Origin: Planctomycetaceae bacterium
GTDB taxonomy: Bacteria; Planctomycetota; Planctomycetia; Pirellulales; Pirellulaceae
Reading direction: 5' to 3'
DNA: 32,443 nt
Assembly (NCBI GenBank): GCA_005798335.1
Contig: SYJV01000220.1
Coordinates: 1 to 32,443, forward strand
The first letter of the stretch is position 1, and each line of letters begins with the position of its first letter. The notes below the pieces were generated by a model that did no database searches, was not told the DNA's origin, and saw only the letters and a list, made by a program, of their open reading frames with translations. This document shows, piece by piece, positions 1 to 7,763 of this stretch. The position numbers were made by a program, and so were the translations under genes.

Positions 1-830
1 CAAGGAAACCAAGTACCGTTGCCTTCCTCGTCCACCATGTAAAATTCGGGATAGCAATGGTTGGGAATCCACACACAACGCGCCGGAACATTGCTCGCTC
101 GACACAGTGCCACAAACAAACTGGTCATCTCTTCGCAGTCACCTGATTTATCGCGAATTGCGTCTTTTACAGATTTCAATTCTCCGCGCTGGTAGGAAAT
201 ATTATCCCGTACCCAATCGTACAGCTTTTCCACATGCTGCCAGGGTGTAAGTGGCTTCGAGTCCACAATCTCCTTTACGATTTTTCGAACGTCGGCACTG
301 TTGGCTTCGATATATGGACTGTTGCCAGTAAAAAGCTTGACGTCACGATCAGGGCGTTTGGAAAAGACCAACTTCGTCGTATCTTCGGGCCCTACGATGT
401 GGCTTTTCGTTACGCGCACGCGCAGTGTTGCCTCCAGTGTGGATCTTGCTTGCACTATTGGAAATTGAAACAGCAACTGCTTATTGCCGCCAGGCAAATC
501 GCGCCACTGCGGCTTCGACGGGGCGGGAAAGTTTACCTCAAGTATCTCAACGACCTGCTCTGGCCAATCGGTCGGAAAGACTGTAGTCGCAGTTGTATTG
601 ATCATGTTGCCATCTGGGGCGGTTAGATTCAATCCAACTAGCATCTCGACCGGTCGCGGCGCGATATATTGCAACAGCGACGGTGGCGGGGGCTCATCGC
701 CCGACTTGCTCGGCGATTTCTTTTTCTTGCTCTGCCCCCACGCATTCAAGCTGCACGCGAGTACCGCAAGCATCAAGACAATCGATCGAGTTACTAAGTT
801 ACCTCGTACAAGGAGCCCGCAGAGTTTCAT
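1..830 (-). CDS. Exported transglutaminase-like protein (C-terminus cut by window edge)
   Basis: The reading frame is open from an ATG at 830 down to the window edge, giving about 276 codons with no stop, so the C-terminus is missing. The N-terminus has a hydrophobic segment (IVLMLAVLACSLNAWGQ) consistent with a signal peptide. An alternative lipobox reading (VLAC) is possible. A Lys/Ser/Pro-rich linker follows, then about 130 residues of beta-rich sequence. Near the truncated end there is a transglutaminase/cysteine-protease core: KLYDWVRDNISY, then SGDCEEMTSLFVALCRA carrying the likely catalytic Cys, then ARCVWIPNHCYPEFY, which supplies the likely His. The family label rests on this core motif, typical of transglutaminase-like peptidases. 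Substrate and partners cannot be read. The next gene upstream on this strand is separated by more than 400 bp, so it probably has its own promoter. Confidence 0.85.
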   Translation of the reverse strand, partial: MKLCGLLVRGNLVTRSIVLMLAVLACSLNAWGQSKKKKSPSKSGDEPPPPSLLQYIAPRPVEMLVGLNLTAPDGNMINTTATTVFPTDWPEQVVEILEVNFPAPSKPQWRDLPGGNKQLLFQFPIVQARSTLEATLRVRVTKSHIVGPEDTTKLVFSKRPDRDVKLFTGNSPYIEANSADVRKIVKEIVDSKPLTPWQHVEKLYDWVRDNISYQRGELKSVKDAIRDKSGDCEEMTSLFVALCRASNVPARCVWIPNHCYPEFYMVDEEGNGTWFP

Positions 831-1271
831 AATGAATATCCGAAAAACGAAACAGCAGATAGCAAGCCAGAACCCCAACTGATCAATAACTTGCAGGCTC
901 GAACTTGCGCGGGCCCTCACGCTTACGCACCTACCACATCTGGTTCAGTTAATCCCCAGCAGGAACAGCTATCGTAAGTTGAGAACATTTTCTGCAGCGC
1001 GACGACATTGGACTCGCGTGCGAAACCAATCATTGCGCGACACGCGGATTTTGGGTGCACACGCTGTGTTGGCGATTCAGTAATTTTTTCCAAACGAGTC
1101 CTTCGCAAAACACCCCCAGGGCTGCGAACTCAACCCCAGGTATGCGACGCATTCAGGCACGAAAACTCATCAACCTGCGTAATTGATTCGCTCTCGATTG
1201 TGTTTCGGACTTGCACATAATGCAAAGAATATTTGGTAACTAAAGTAACTAAAGCAGTCTTCAGTCGCGAA
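831..1271. other. Intergenic region, no gene recognised
   Basis: This is a gap between two minus-strand genes. Short open frames exist on both strands (for example 923-1108 minus and 1008-1220 plus), but none has a convincing ribosome-binding site or protein-like composition. A short direct repeat GTAACTAAA is present twice at 1236-1253, and TTGCA/TGCAA forms a five-base inverted repeat near 1211-1225. The promoter of the transglutaminase-like gene must lie somewhere here, but I cannot place it. Confidence 0.4.
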
Positions 1272-1598
1272 CTATTTCCCGGAAGTGCTAGGTGGGGGCG
1301 TTACTGTCTCCATTTGCTGAATTCCGATGGAACCTGGTTCACTAGAATATGCGGCGCCATCGCTTCCGATGCCACTGCCGAAGATCTGCTCGCCGCCAAT
1401 GGTTGGACCGTACGAATCGTAGCTACCATATTGAGCGCCTGTCGTTGGCGGCGGGCAAGCATGGCAAGGAGCTGCCAACGGCGCTACCATGCACTGGCTA
1501 CCCATACATGGCGCTCCATGAAACAATCGGGGCAGCCAACCTCGACCACATCCAGTGCCACATAATAAACAGATTCCCAGCAATGCAATTTTCTTCAT
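1272..1598 (-). CDS. Small planctomycete-type lipoprotein, unknown function
   Basis: The chosen start is the ATG at 1598, because GGAG lies 8-9 bases upstream. An in-frame start seven codons earlier lacks this. The product is about 108 residues. It begins MKKIALLGICLLCGTGCGRG, a classic lipoprotein signal with the lipobox TGC, so it should be lipidated. Next comes a Trp/Pro/Cys-rich stretch (GWLPRLFHGAPCMGSQC) and then a low-complexity Gly/Ser/Tyr-rich tail ending PPPSTSGK. Short lipoproteins with an RGWLP...GAPC region are, from memory, common in Pirellulales, but their role is unknown. No catalytic motif is visible. The cysteines could form disulfides or bind metal, which is speculation. 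Confidence 0.75.
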   Translation of the reverse strand: MKKIALLGICLLCGTGCGRGWLPRLFHGAPCMGSQCMVAPLAAPCHACPPPTTGAQYGSYDSYGPTIGGEQIFGSGIGSDGAAYSSEPGSIGIQQMETVTPPPSTSGK

Positions 1599-1937
1599 GA
1601 TTTTTTCTCCTTCGCGCAAAACCTATCCAACCGGTAGTGTCTATTGTGTTCCGCACAACTCTACGACGTGGTGAAAGATGTGCAAACGAAACATGTTGAT
1701 TTTTTTCAACAAAATGTTGGCAGCTAGCAAAAATGCCGAAACAACTTCGCCCCAAAATAATTTTCGAGACTAAGGCGATGTTAGAATCGTTAGCATTTGA
1801 ATAACAGGCTACCGACGCGCTAATTGCAAGGACTTGCGAGCCTCGAGAATTTACTAATCCACGGAATTCCAGTTACAATTTGGAAAACCCGTTTTGGCCT
1901 TGCAACGCCTGTTACGCGATAATGACCATCAATTGAT
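1599..1937. other. Divergent intergenic region with weak hairpin and possible -10
   Basis: This lies between the divergent lipoprotein (minus) and hydrolase (plus) genes, so it should carry both promoters. Around 1700-1726 there is an AT-rich interrupted hairpin (AACAT-GTTGA, T-run, TCAAC, ATGTT). At 1868-1881 sits the 14-mer TCCAGTTACAATTT, containing a TACAAT -10-like hexamer about 59 bases before the hydrolase ATG. The same 14-mer recurs at 3004-3017 before the next gene. A matching -35 is weak, so the promoter call is tentative. Confidence 0.3.
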
Positions 1938-2963
1938 ATGATAGATAAAATCGTAACTACCAATTTCTACAGTTTTGTTCGGCCTCCATTGCCGCATATC
2001 AACTGCCTGCAACTCGTTTGCTGGTTGATCCTATTGTTCGGTTTGCTCCACAGTGTTGCGCAGGGCGGATGTGTCCCTCGTGCAGGAGATGAATATTGGG
2101 AGGTCAGTACCCGTGATCTGCCGTGCTCTGTGTGTGGTGCCGATTTTTCTGCCGAAAGTTTTAAGGTTCATCGCATGGTCGATGGCCAATGGACTCGCGG
2201 TACGCTAGCGGAACTTGCTGCGAATATGGGAGCATTCCCCATGCGCAGCATTATTTATACGCACGGAAATTGGATGACCTACTCAAACGCTCGCCAGCGG
2301 GCAAACACTCTCTACCAACATATTGTTGCTCGCACCGCTGAACCGATTCGCTTCGTCGCATTCACATGGCCCAGTCATCGACAGCGTGAAGGGCGTCCGG
2401 TGCAAGACATTCGCGAAAAAGCCGAACGATCTGAGATCGATGCGGTTCGATTTGCACAATTCTTGCGAGCACTACCGACGGGCGCCCCTATCGGACTGAT
2501 TGGCTTCAGTTTCGGCTCGCGAGTTACTTGTGGCGGCCTGCATTTATTTATGGGTGGCTCCCTGAACGGCCAGTGTTTACCAGCTAATACTGAGCCAGGT
2601 CCATTGATGCGAGTCAGTCTCATTGCACCTGCCTTCGATAGCCACTGGCTGGCACCCAGTCAACACTACGGTCAAGCGATCAACGCAATCGAAAGTCTAG
2701 TTAACATCTACAATTCGCGCGATCCGATTCTCAAACGCTATCGATTTCTCAATGAGGACCCTTCGCCGTTGGCGGCGGGAATTGCCGGATTCGCCGGAAT
2801 TCCTGGAGCCTCTGACCCTCGTTCGATTGCTCCATTGCAGTCCGATGCACGCATCACTCAATACGACTGCCGCAGCTCGATTGGCTCAACGCATGAGGAA
2901 CTCAGTTACTACCAAAACTGCTCCGCGTTTTGCCTAGCCATCGACAACGTGCTCGGGCGCTGA
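1938..2963 (+). CDS. Exported alpha/beta-hydrolase (DUF900-like)
   Basis: The 341-residue product has a hydrophobic segment at about residues 22-42 (LQLVCWLILLFGLLHSVAQG), consistent with export or a membrane anchor. The remainder reads as an alpha/beta-hydrolase. IIYTHGNWMTY at about 105-115 fits the oxyanion strand, FTWPSHR at about 142-148 is typical of the DUF900 group, and GLIGFSFGSRV holds the nucleophile elbow G-x-S-x-G with Ser191. Candidate acid and base are Asp262 (NSRDPIL) and the His in STHEELSYY near residue 319. Several Cys (PCSVCG) could form disulfides outside the cytoplasm. The substrate is unknown. The haem/toroid gene follows in the same direction but has its own possible promoter. 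Confidence 0.8.
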   Translation: MIDKIVTTNFYSFVRPPLPHINCLQLVCWLILLFGLLHSVAQGGCVPRAGDEYWEVSTRDLPCSVCGADFSAESFKVHRMVDGQWTRGTLAELAANMGAFPMRSIIYTHGNWMTYSNARQRANTLYQHIVARTAEPIRFVAFTWPSHRQREGRPVQDIREKAERSEIDAVRFAQFLRALPTGAPIGLIGFSFGSRVTCGGLHLFMGGSLNGQCLPANTEPGPLMRVSLIAPAFDSHWLAPSQHYGQAINAIESLVNIYNSRDPILKRYRFLNEDPSPLAAGIAGFAGIPGASDPRSIAPLQSDARITQYDCRSSIGSTHEELSYYQNCSAFCLAIDNVLGR

Positions 2964-3063
2964 TGTCTGATCCCTCTTAAGCCACTTTCCATTGCGGCAC
3001 CAATCCAGTTACAATTTCACGGATTGGCCAATGTACCCCTGCTACTGTACGTGGAGTAAGACG

Positions 3064-4278
3064 ATGAAATTACAAGCCTCAATGATAAATGTATCGGTTC
3101 GTCTTGGTGCTGGAAACACGTTCTGCTTGGCGACGACGATCGTGTGCCTGATGATCGTCAACGCGAACGGACAGAACTCGTCCAAGCCACCATTTCAATA
3201 TGAGTCGGGTGACATTCGCGTCACGCTTCCTTCGGCCGACGAACCACGAGTGAAAGCGTTTGGTGCCGAATCTCTCAAAGCGGCGGTAAAATACTTGGAA
3301 GACGGAGCATTAAGCTGGGTACGAGAAAAATCTTGCGTCAATTGCCACACCACCGGACCGTACATGACCGAGCGCACGGCATGGAATCGTCATTTTGGTC
3401 CGCCCAGCCAGGAAGTGCTCGCGAATTTCGCCAATTCGGTCCCAAAAATGATCAAGCCGATCAAGGAGACTGATAAAAGCGGCCACAAGTATTTTCCAGG
3501 TACGTTCAGCAGTGTCTGGCGCTGTCTCGGTCTGGCGGAATGGGATCGACACGTAACCCGAACTACCTCGCCGCACACCGAACAAGCGCTGCGTGACATG
3601 TTCGAACACCAGTCGGCCAGCGGCGCGTTTGTCAGCCACGGTGAAGTTGAGATACCGCACATTACCACCGATTTTGAACTCTCACTACAAGCGGCTCGCG
3701 CCATCACCGCAGCGCCTGGTTGGCTGTCGAGCCTCAAAGACCCGGCAATGCTCGAACGTGTTGAGAAGCTGAAAAATTGGTTGCGTACCGCACAACCCAA
3801 GAACGATTTTGACCTAGTATTGAAATTGCAACTAGCTCACTATTTGCCTGAACTCGTCACGAGTGCCCAGCGCGACGCAGCAATGTCGCTGCTGTCACAA
3901 AAGCAACATGCGGACGGCGGCTGGAGCACGCGCGATATGTCCCCGGTCAACGACTGGCACTTTGAAATGAGCACGACGGTACTGAATCTGATCAAGAGTC
4001 TTCCTGACGCGGACTCACCAACCAGCGACGCTTACATGACCTCGCTCGCAATCGTATTGATGCGTCAGAACGACGTTCCAGTATCCGATGATCGCATTCA
4101 ACGCGGCTTGGCGTGGCTCAAACAAGAGCAACGCGAAAGTGGTCGTTGGTGGATGCATTCGCTGTATCGCGGCAACTATCACTATATTACGTACATCGCG
4201 ACAGCCGAAGCCATGAAGGCGTTGGACCTGTGCGGCGAATTAGCGGTATTGGACAGCCACAAAACCGCCAAGCAATAG
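3064..4278 (+). CDS. Exported c-type haem motif plus alpha/alpha-toroid (squalene-cyclase/prenyltransferase-like) protein
   Basis: The ATG at 3064 is preferred over an in-frame ATG at 2992 because GGAG lies seven bases upstream and the signal peptide then starts at the N-terminus. The product is about 404 residues. Residues about 15-37 are hydrophobic and end NANGQ, a plausible signal-peptidase site. A single CVNCH (CxxCH) at residues 91-95 is the covalent haem c motif. Downstream, repeated helical segments with HADGGWST and GLAWLKQEQRESGRWW resemble the QW/toroid repeats of squalene-hopene cyclase and prenyltransferase folds. No DxDD-type cyclase catalytic motif is visible, so this is probably not a cyclase enzyme. 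Electron transfer or polysaccharide recognition would be guesses. Confidence 0.78.
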   Translation: MKLQASMINVSVRLGAGNTFCLATTIVCLMIVNANGQNSSKPPFQYESGDIRVTLPSADEPRVKAFGAESLKAAVKYLEDGALSWVREKSCVNCHTTGPYMTERTAWNRHFGPPSQEVLANFANSVPKMIKPIKETDKSGHKYFPGTFSSVWRCLGLAEWDRHVTRTTSPHTEQALRDMFEHQSASGAFVSHGEVEIPHITTDFELSLQAARAITAAPGWLSSLKDPAMLERVEKLKNWLRTAQPKNDFDLVLKLQLAHYLPELVTSAQRDAAMSLLSQKQHADGGWSTRDMSPVNDWHFEMSTTVLNLIKSLPDADSPTSDAYMTSLAIVLMRQNDVPVSDDRIQRGLAWLKQEQRESGRWWMHSLYRGNYHYITYIATAEAMKALDLCGELAVLDSHKTAKQ

Positions 4279-4390
4279 CAAATGAAGTCGCTCGCAAGTT
4301 GTGCGGAGAAGCTACAAATTGCGAGGAAGCAAGGACACCTGACTCACCTTTGTTCAAACGTCGTTAAACAGCGGAACGACGGGAAATCAT

Positions 4391-4588
4391 TCACTGACGA
4401 AGATTATTTCCTAGTAGCTTGGCCTTTTCTTCTTTCGATCGGGGCGAGCAAGCGTCGGCCAGTTCCTTTTGGACCGCAGTATAGGATACATCACCCAGGT
4501 TCATCGCGTTGATCTGAAGTTGTGTGGTCAGGTAATCACGGACATACCCGGCATCCGTTGCGGCGATCGTGTATTTCGGTCTTGCCAT
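4391..4588 (-). CDS. Small conserved-looking protein, unknown function (65 aa)
   Basis: This is a 65-residue frame starting at ATG 4588. The start is preceded by a near-perfect Shine-Dalgarno, GGAGGA, with about six bases spacing, which is the main reason to call it a gene. The sequence (MARPKYTIAATDAGYVRDYL at the N-terminus) is soluble, with no membrane segment or signal. It has a basic start, and a charged C-terminal helix around residues 48-64 (SPRSKEEKAKLLGNN). I do not recognise the family. It is convergent with the haem/toroid gene (112 bp away) and stands alone on its strand. Confidence 0.6.
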   Translation of the reverse strand: MARPKYTIAATDAGYVRDYLTTQLQINAMNLGDVSYTAVQKELADACSPRSKEEKAKLLGNNLRQ

Positions 4589-5001
4589 TTTCTGTTCCTC
4601 CAGGCGTTATACTATGACTCCGCTCAATACGGGACAAGGTCACACTGTGGCACACGGTACTTGGCGGTAGCAACTATTGCGGCAAGACGCCGGTAAAAAA
4701 GCGGGTGAAAACGCCGGTGAAAACCTTAGCGTTGCCTGTCTGTCACCGCCAAGTTCGACGGATCAACCATCCGCCAATGATCGCTTGCACAATTCCAGGG
4801 ACATTTCAGAGTCTTGTACAGGACAAATCCCGCATTCGTGCCGGAATTCCTTTCCAAGTTCCTTGGTTCAAAACTCGCCCTGCCCGAACAGATCTCTCGG
4901 CCAATCCACAGAAGCCAGGCAGAGAAGCGATTGCATGTCGTTTTCGGTTCACTTCCATCAAGTGACTATAGATATAATCAGCGGTGAGAGGAGAAAAATC
5001 C
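4589..5001. other. Intergenic region with short internal repeats
   Basis: There is no convincing gene here. Near 4687-4723 GCCGGT/GCGGGT units followed by A-rich GAAAAC stretches repeat three times at 15-16 bp intervals. Open frames at 4677-5021, 4705-4965 (plus) and 4806-5003 (minus) lack good RBS and have Ser/Arg/Pro-heavy composition typical of chance frames. The right end holds a perfect TATAAT at 4973-4978 followed by an AGGAG and an ATG (see the 23-codon frame at 5002). Confidence 0.35.
4973..4978 (+). promoter_or_regulatory. Candidate -10 box TATAAT
   Basis: This is a perfect TATAAT. The -35 region (around 4949-4955, TTCACTTC) is poor. Transcription from here would start near 4985 and place AGGAG (4989-4993) eight bases before the ATG at 5002, so the arrangement is self-consistent. 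It would run antisense into the 3' end of the PDZ gene. Confidence 0.3.
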
Positions 5002-5073
5002 ATGATTCGCCCAGAGAATGATCATTGTCGATCTTGCAATTCGATCAGACGCTTCTCAAGCCGGTTGAGTTGA
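5002..5073 (+). CDS. Possible 23-codon small ORF, antisense to the PDZ gene end
   Basis: The ATG at 5002 has AGGAG with eight bases spacing and a TATAAT about 24 bases before the ATG. The encoded peptide (MIRPENDHCRSC at its start) ends after 23 residues at TGA. Most of it overlaps the last codons of the minus-strand PDZ gene. It could be a leader or small protein, or coincidence. There is no homology information to decide. Confidence 0.2.
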   Translation: MIRPENDHCRSCNSIRRFSSRLS

Positions 5074-6110
5074 TCGCGAGTCTTGCGAAGTTCGTCCCTC
5101 AGTTCGTTGACCTGCGATTGCAGGTCATTCTGGATAGCGCTGTCGGGATCGAAGCCAGACGAACGAACCGCATTTGAATTTGGATCGATTCCAATCACTA
5201 GCTGAACTCGCCTGGGTGTGTTGCCTCTATAAACTAGTAGTTCCGTCGGTTGGCCGGGTCGAGATTGCATTACCCAATTCGATAGCACGCGAGCTGAATC
5301 GATTGCTTGACCATCGATCTGCACGACAACATCACCAGGTTTAATCAAAGCCAAATCGGCCGGAGAGCCCGCAATGACATTCGTTACCGCGGCACCACGA
5401 TAGGGGCTGGTCCCGAACTGCTGCCGAAACGGCATCGATAAATCGACGACTACCAAGCCAAGCCAACCTGGAGCACTGGAGGCATAGTCGGCTGTTGAGG
5501 GTTGCGAAGGTCCGATAGCGAGTGGACCGTTGATTTTGCTCGCGAGCTGGGTACTCTGCAGGATCGCGGTCAGTTCGACGTTTCTGCCGCCGCGCGAGAC
5601 GAGAAGTTTAACAGCCTCACCCGCTGATCTTTGCGCAAGCTGGTCAACCATCGCTTCTAAATCGGCTATCGCATGCCCGTTTATGCCTTGCACAATATCA
5701 CCTATTCTCAGGCCCGCCTTCCACGCGGGCGAATTCTCAGTAATCGAGACGACCCTGGCTCCGATTCCGCCGCCGTTGATCGATTCCGCGTCAATGCCTA
5801 GATATCCAGGATCTGCCAAAGGTGTAGGCGTAGCCGATTCCAAGATGCTCGATGGAGGAACGACAACTGAACCGGCAGGAATCTGACTGCCAGGGTTGAT
5901 ATCGGGTGGACTCTTCGGTTTTACTTGTTTAGTCGGAGCCGGCAGCTCCTCAACGGATTTAGCATTCTCTTTTCTGGGTACCGGCTGTTTTGCGTTCTCG
6001 CGAATAGTCCGTTCAAGCTGTTCCAAAAACGACTGGGCGGGCACAGTAGGCCCAAAGCTGCTGGTCGTTCCCAGTATCAATGCGATCGCCAACTTGTTCA
6101 TACCATTCAT
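5022..6110 (-). CDS. Exported protein with two PDZ domains and C-terminal coiled coil
   Basis: I start at ATG 6110 (GGAG ten bases upstream) rather than a TTG eleven codons earlier, giving 362 residues. Residues 1-26 form a signal peptide (LAIALILGTTSSFG, then PAQS). A Pro/Lys-rich linker spans about 40-100. PDZ 1 is about 102-188 (YLGIDAES, ENSPAWKAGLRIGDIVQGIN). PDZ 2 is about 217-307 (LGLVVVDL, GSPADLALIKPGDVVVQIDG). Residues 325-362 have a heptad pattern with Leu and charged residues, a short coiled coil likely to mediate oligomerisation. There is no trypsin-like protease domain, so this is not a DegP/HtrA protease. It is probably an envelope scaffold or adaptor. The GNAT gene starts divergently 117 bp away. 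Confidence 0.85.
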   Translation of the reverse strand: MNGMNKLAIALILGTTSSFGPTVPAQSFLEQLERTIRENAKQPVPRKENAKSVEELPAPTKQVKPKSPPDINPGSQIPAGSVVVPPSSILESATPTPLADPGYLGIDAESINGGGIGARVVSITENSPAWKAGLRIGDIVQGINGHAIADLEAMVDQLAQRSAGEAVKLLVSRGGRNVELTAILQSTQLASKINGPLAIGPSQPSTADYASSAPGWLGLVVVDLSMPFRQQFGTSPYRGAAVTNVIAGSPADLALIKPGDVVVQIDGQAIDSARVLSNWVMQSRPGQPTELLVYRGNTPRRVQLVIGIDPNSNAVRSSGFDPDSAIQNDLQSQVNELRDELRKTRDQLNRLEKRLIELQDRQ

Positions 6111-6227
6111 CACAAAACTGCTCCCGTTTTGGCTCGACTCCAACCGAACAATTCGTCAGACTAGCAAGACGGTACCATTGTAAGCCGCTGGGCGAGAAAC
6201 CGCAGACGGTTTGACCGATGCATAGGC

Positions 6228-7229
6228 ATGGTACTCCAAATCTATTGGGCGAATCGAGCCCAAGAATCCAATCGCGATCCCCTTCTTGACCGGACAGTTA
6301 GTATGCTAGCCCAAACTCGAGAGGTAACCAGATCACAATGGCGCGAGTTTTTGGCCTGGACTCATTACCAATTGCAGTCCTACGAAGTCGATGGGATGTA
6401 CGCCGAATTGGAGAAACGAACGTCACAGTTCCCCACCGCTCCCGGGCCACTCGAGGTTGTCGAGCATGATCGACGACTTGCCGGCGCCTACCTGACGATT
6501 GCACCCGGCCGAGTCGCAGCCGTCAGTGGCGTTCGTGCCTTGCCAGAGCATACCGCCCATGGCCCTCGCATCGTACGGCGATTGATCGAACAAGCTTCAG
6601 CCGCAGGAGCCACGCAGATTCAGGCGATCGTGGATCGAAATTCGAACCAAGCAAGCGACATTCTAACGGCAGCCGGGTTTCAGCAAATGGCGATTCTCAA
6701 ACACCTGTGGCTGCAGTTGCCGCGTCACGAATCAACCGAGACTCGGCAGTTCAACCACGGTCCGCTTGAGTTCGTTCCGGTGTCAAGTTTCTCGCGGCGG
6801 CGAATCGAGAATCTGATATCGTCAACCTTTATCGATACTCTCGATTGCCCAGCCGTCAACGAGTTGCGCGATCCGAAATGCGTCTTGGAAACTTTCTTAG
6901 ATGGTCAAAACCCGCGAATGAACATTCCGTGGTGGATCATTCAAGATCATGGTGCAGAAATTGGGTGCTTGTTTCTCAATATCCATGCCGAGAACGTCGC
7001 TGAACTAGTGTATATGGGGCTCGCTGCCCAAGCACGCGGCAAAGGATTCGGTCGCAAAATCGTGGAAGCCGCATGCCACCGCTGCTCCACACTCGGCTGT
7101 ACAATCCTAGTTGCAGCCGTCGACAACCGAAACCTCCCAGCGGTCCACATCTACGATCGATTTGGCTTTCAAACCCATCGCGAACTCGAAGCCTGGTTTC
7201 TAACCGCCGCCAGTAAACAAAAACCTTGA
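6228..7229 (+). CDS. Tandem GNAT-family N-acetyltransferase
   Basis: The 333-residue protein has two GNAT-like halves. The N-terminal half (about 60-165) contains EVVEHDRRLAGAYLTI, a short acetyl-CoA region and the C-terminal signature LTAAGFQQMAIL, but its motif A is degenerate. The C-terminal half (about 170-330) carries a good acetyl-CoA pyrophosphate loop, AQARGKGFGRKIV (Q/RxxGxG/A), followed by AAVDNRNLPAVHIYDRFGF, the typical GNAT end. The second half is therefore likely the active one. The acceptor is unknown. The RBS before the ATG at 6228 is weak, and an ATG 25 codons downstream is an alternative start. Immediately downstream lies the repeat-rich segment at 7.24-7.56 kb. Confidence 0.8.
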   Translation: MVLQIYWANRAQESNRDPLLDRTVSMLAQTREVTRSQWREFLAWTHYQLQSYEVDGMYAELEKRTSQFPTAPGPLEVVEHDRRLAGAYLTIAPGRVAAVSGVRALPEHTAHGPRIVRRLIEQASAAGATQIQAIVDRNSNQASDILTAAGFQQMAILKHLWLQLPRHESTETRQFNHGPLEFVPVSSFSRRRIENLISSTFIDTLDCPAVNELRDPKCVLETFLDGQNPRMNIPWWIIQDHGAEIGCLFLNIHAENVAELVYMGLAAQARGKGFGRKIVEAACHRCSTLGCTILVAAVDNRNLPAVHIYDRFGFQTHRELEAWFLTAASKQKP

Positions 7230-7234
7230 ACAGG

Positions 7235-7555
7235 TCTGCGGTGAGCTGATAAAACGCAATACCGTTCAACGAACGTGGGATAAGCTTCCAGCTTGTCAAC
7301 CTGTAGCGGAGTTTCACAATTGCTTGCACTAGATTTTGACAAGCTGGAAGCTTATCCCACGTTCGTTGAACGGTATTGTGATAAAACGTGAACCGTTGGC
7401 GCTAGCCTCGCGCGTCGAAGTTGTTGCCTGGGGAATGGCCATTCGATGGACGTAATCATTAGGTGTTGGATCGTCTCCTGCTATTAGCGCCGCAACACCT
7501 TCGACGCCCAAGGCTAGCGTCAACGGTTCACTTTTTATCAGCTCAGCTCTGCGGT
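7235..7555. repeat. Repeat family C, copy 1, interrupted by family A copy; 8-bp flanking direct repeats
   Basis: The element runs from GAGCTGATAAAA (7243) to the matching inverted end TTTTATCAGCTC (7544). After removing the inserted A element and one copy of its duplication, the outer 46-base arms match with four mismatches and enclose a loop of about 78 bases. TCTGCGGT occurs at 7235-7242 directly outside the left end and again at 7548-7555 just outside the right end, which looks like an 8-bp target duplication. The element has no coding capacity. A second copy lies at about 24782-24950. Confidence 0.75.
7257..7378. mobile_element. Repeat family A, copy 1: 122-bp hairpin element (MITE-like) with exact 10-bp target duplication
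   Basis: There are perfect 43-bp inverted repeats at 7257-7299 and 7336-7378 around a 36-base loop. The ends are CAATACCGTT and AACGGTATTG. The element is flanked exactly by TGATAAAACG at 7247-7256 and 7379-7388. Removing it plus one flank restores an uninterrupted family C end. This shows directly that A moved into C. It encodes nothing plausible, so it must be mobilised in trans. It differs from the other two full copies at four loop positions and at none in the arms. Confidence 0.85.
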
Positions 7556-7682
7556 CATCTTGCCACAGCAAATTTCAAAATTCTGTTCTTTCTAGTTCGC
7601 GTTGCTTGTACAAACCTGCCGTGCGTCTGATGTCATTGTAGAGCAGTTGCAATAGACCACTCTCAAAACTAAAGCTCACTAC

Positions 7683-7711
7683 TTGCCAGAACCGCTGATT
7701 CGGTGTACTAT
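7683..7711 (+). promoter_or_regulatory. Promoter of the GntR-ABC operon
   Basis: The -35 is TTGCCA (7683-7688), the spacer is exactly 17 bases, and the -10 is TACTAT (7706-7711). Transcription should start near 7718, giving a leader of about 45 bases before the ATG at 7764. It is one of the clearest sigma-70-type promoters in the window. Confidence 0.6.
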
Positions 7712-7724
7712 ATGACCAATACAC
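7703..7724. promoter_or_regulatory. Candidate operator for the YtrA-type regulator
   Basis: GTGTA (7703-7707) and TACAC (7720-7724) form an inverted repeat with 12 bases between, overlapping the -10 box and the start point. GntR regulators of the YtrA group bind GTGTA...TACAC-type palindromes in their own promoters, so autorepression is the natural reading. The assignment is by pattern only. Confidence 0.5.
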
Positions 7725-7763
7725 ATGGAGCGTGTTGGGGCGATTCCTTCGGGAGGTGGTTGC

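Noticed and set aside
1008..1220. Plus-strand 70-residue frame in the first intergenic region
   Set aside because: It has no RBS, overlaps a similar-size minus frame, and its composition is chance-like.
4677..5021. Overlapping plus-strand frames with DAGKKAGENAGEN start
   Set aside because: The interesting start is only the short local repeat. The rest is Ser/Pro/Arg-rich without RBS.
6976..7329. Minus-strand frame through the A hairpin and the GNAT gene end
   Set aside because: It is antisense to a well-supported gene and its first part is repeat sequence.
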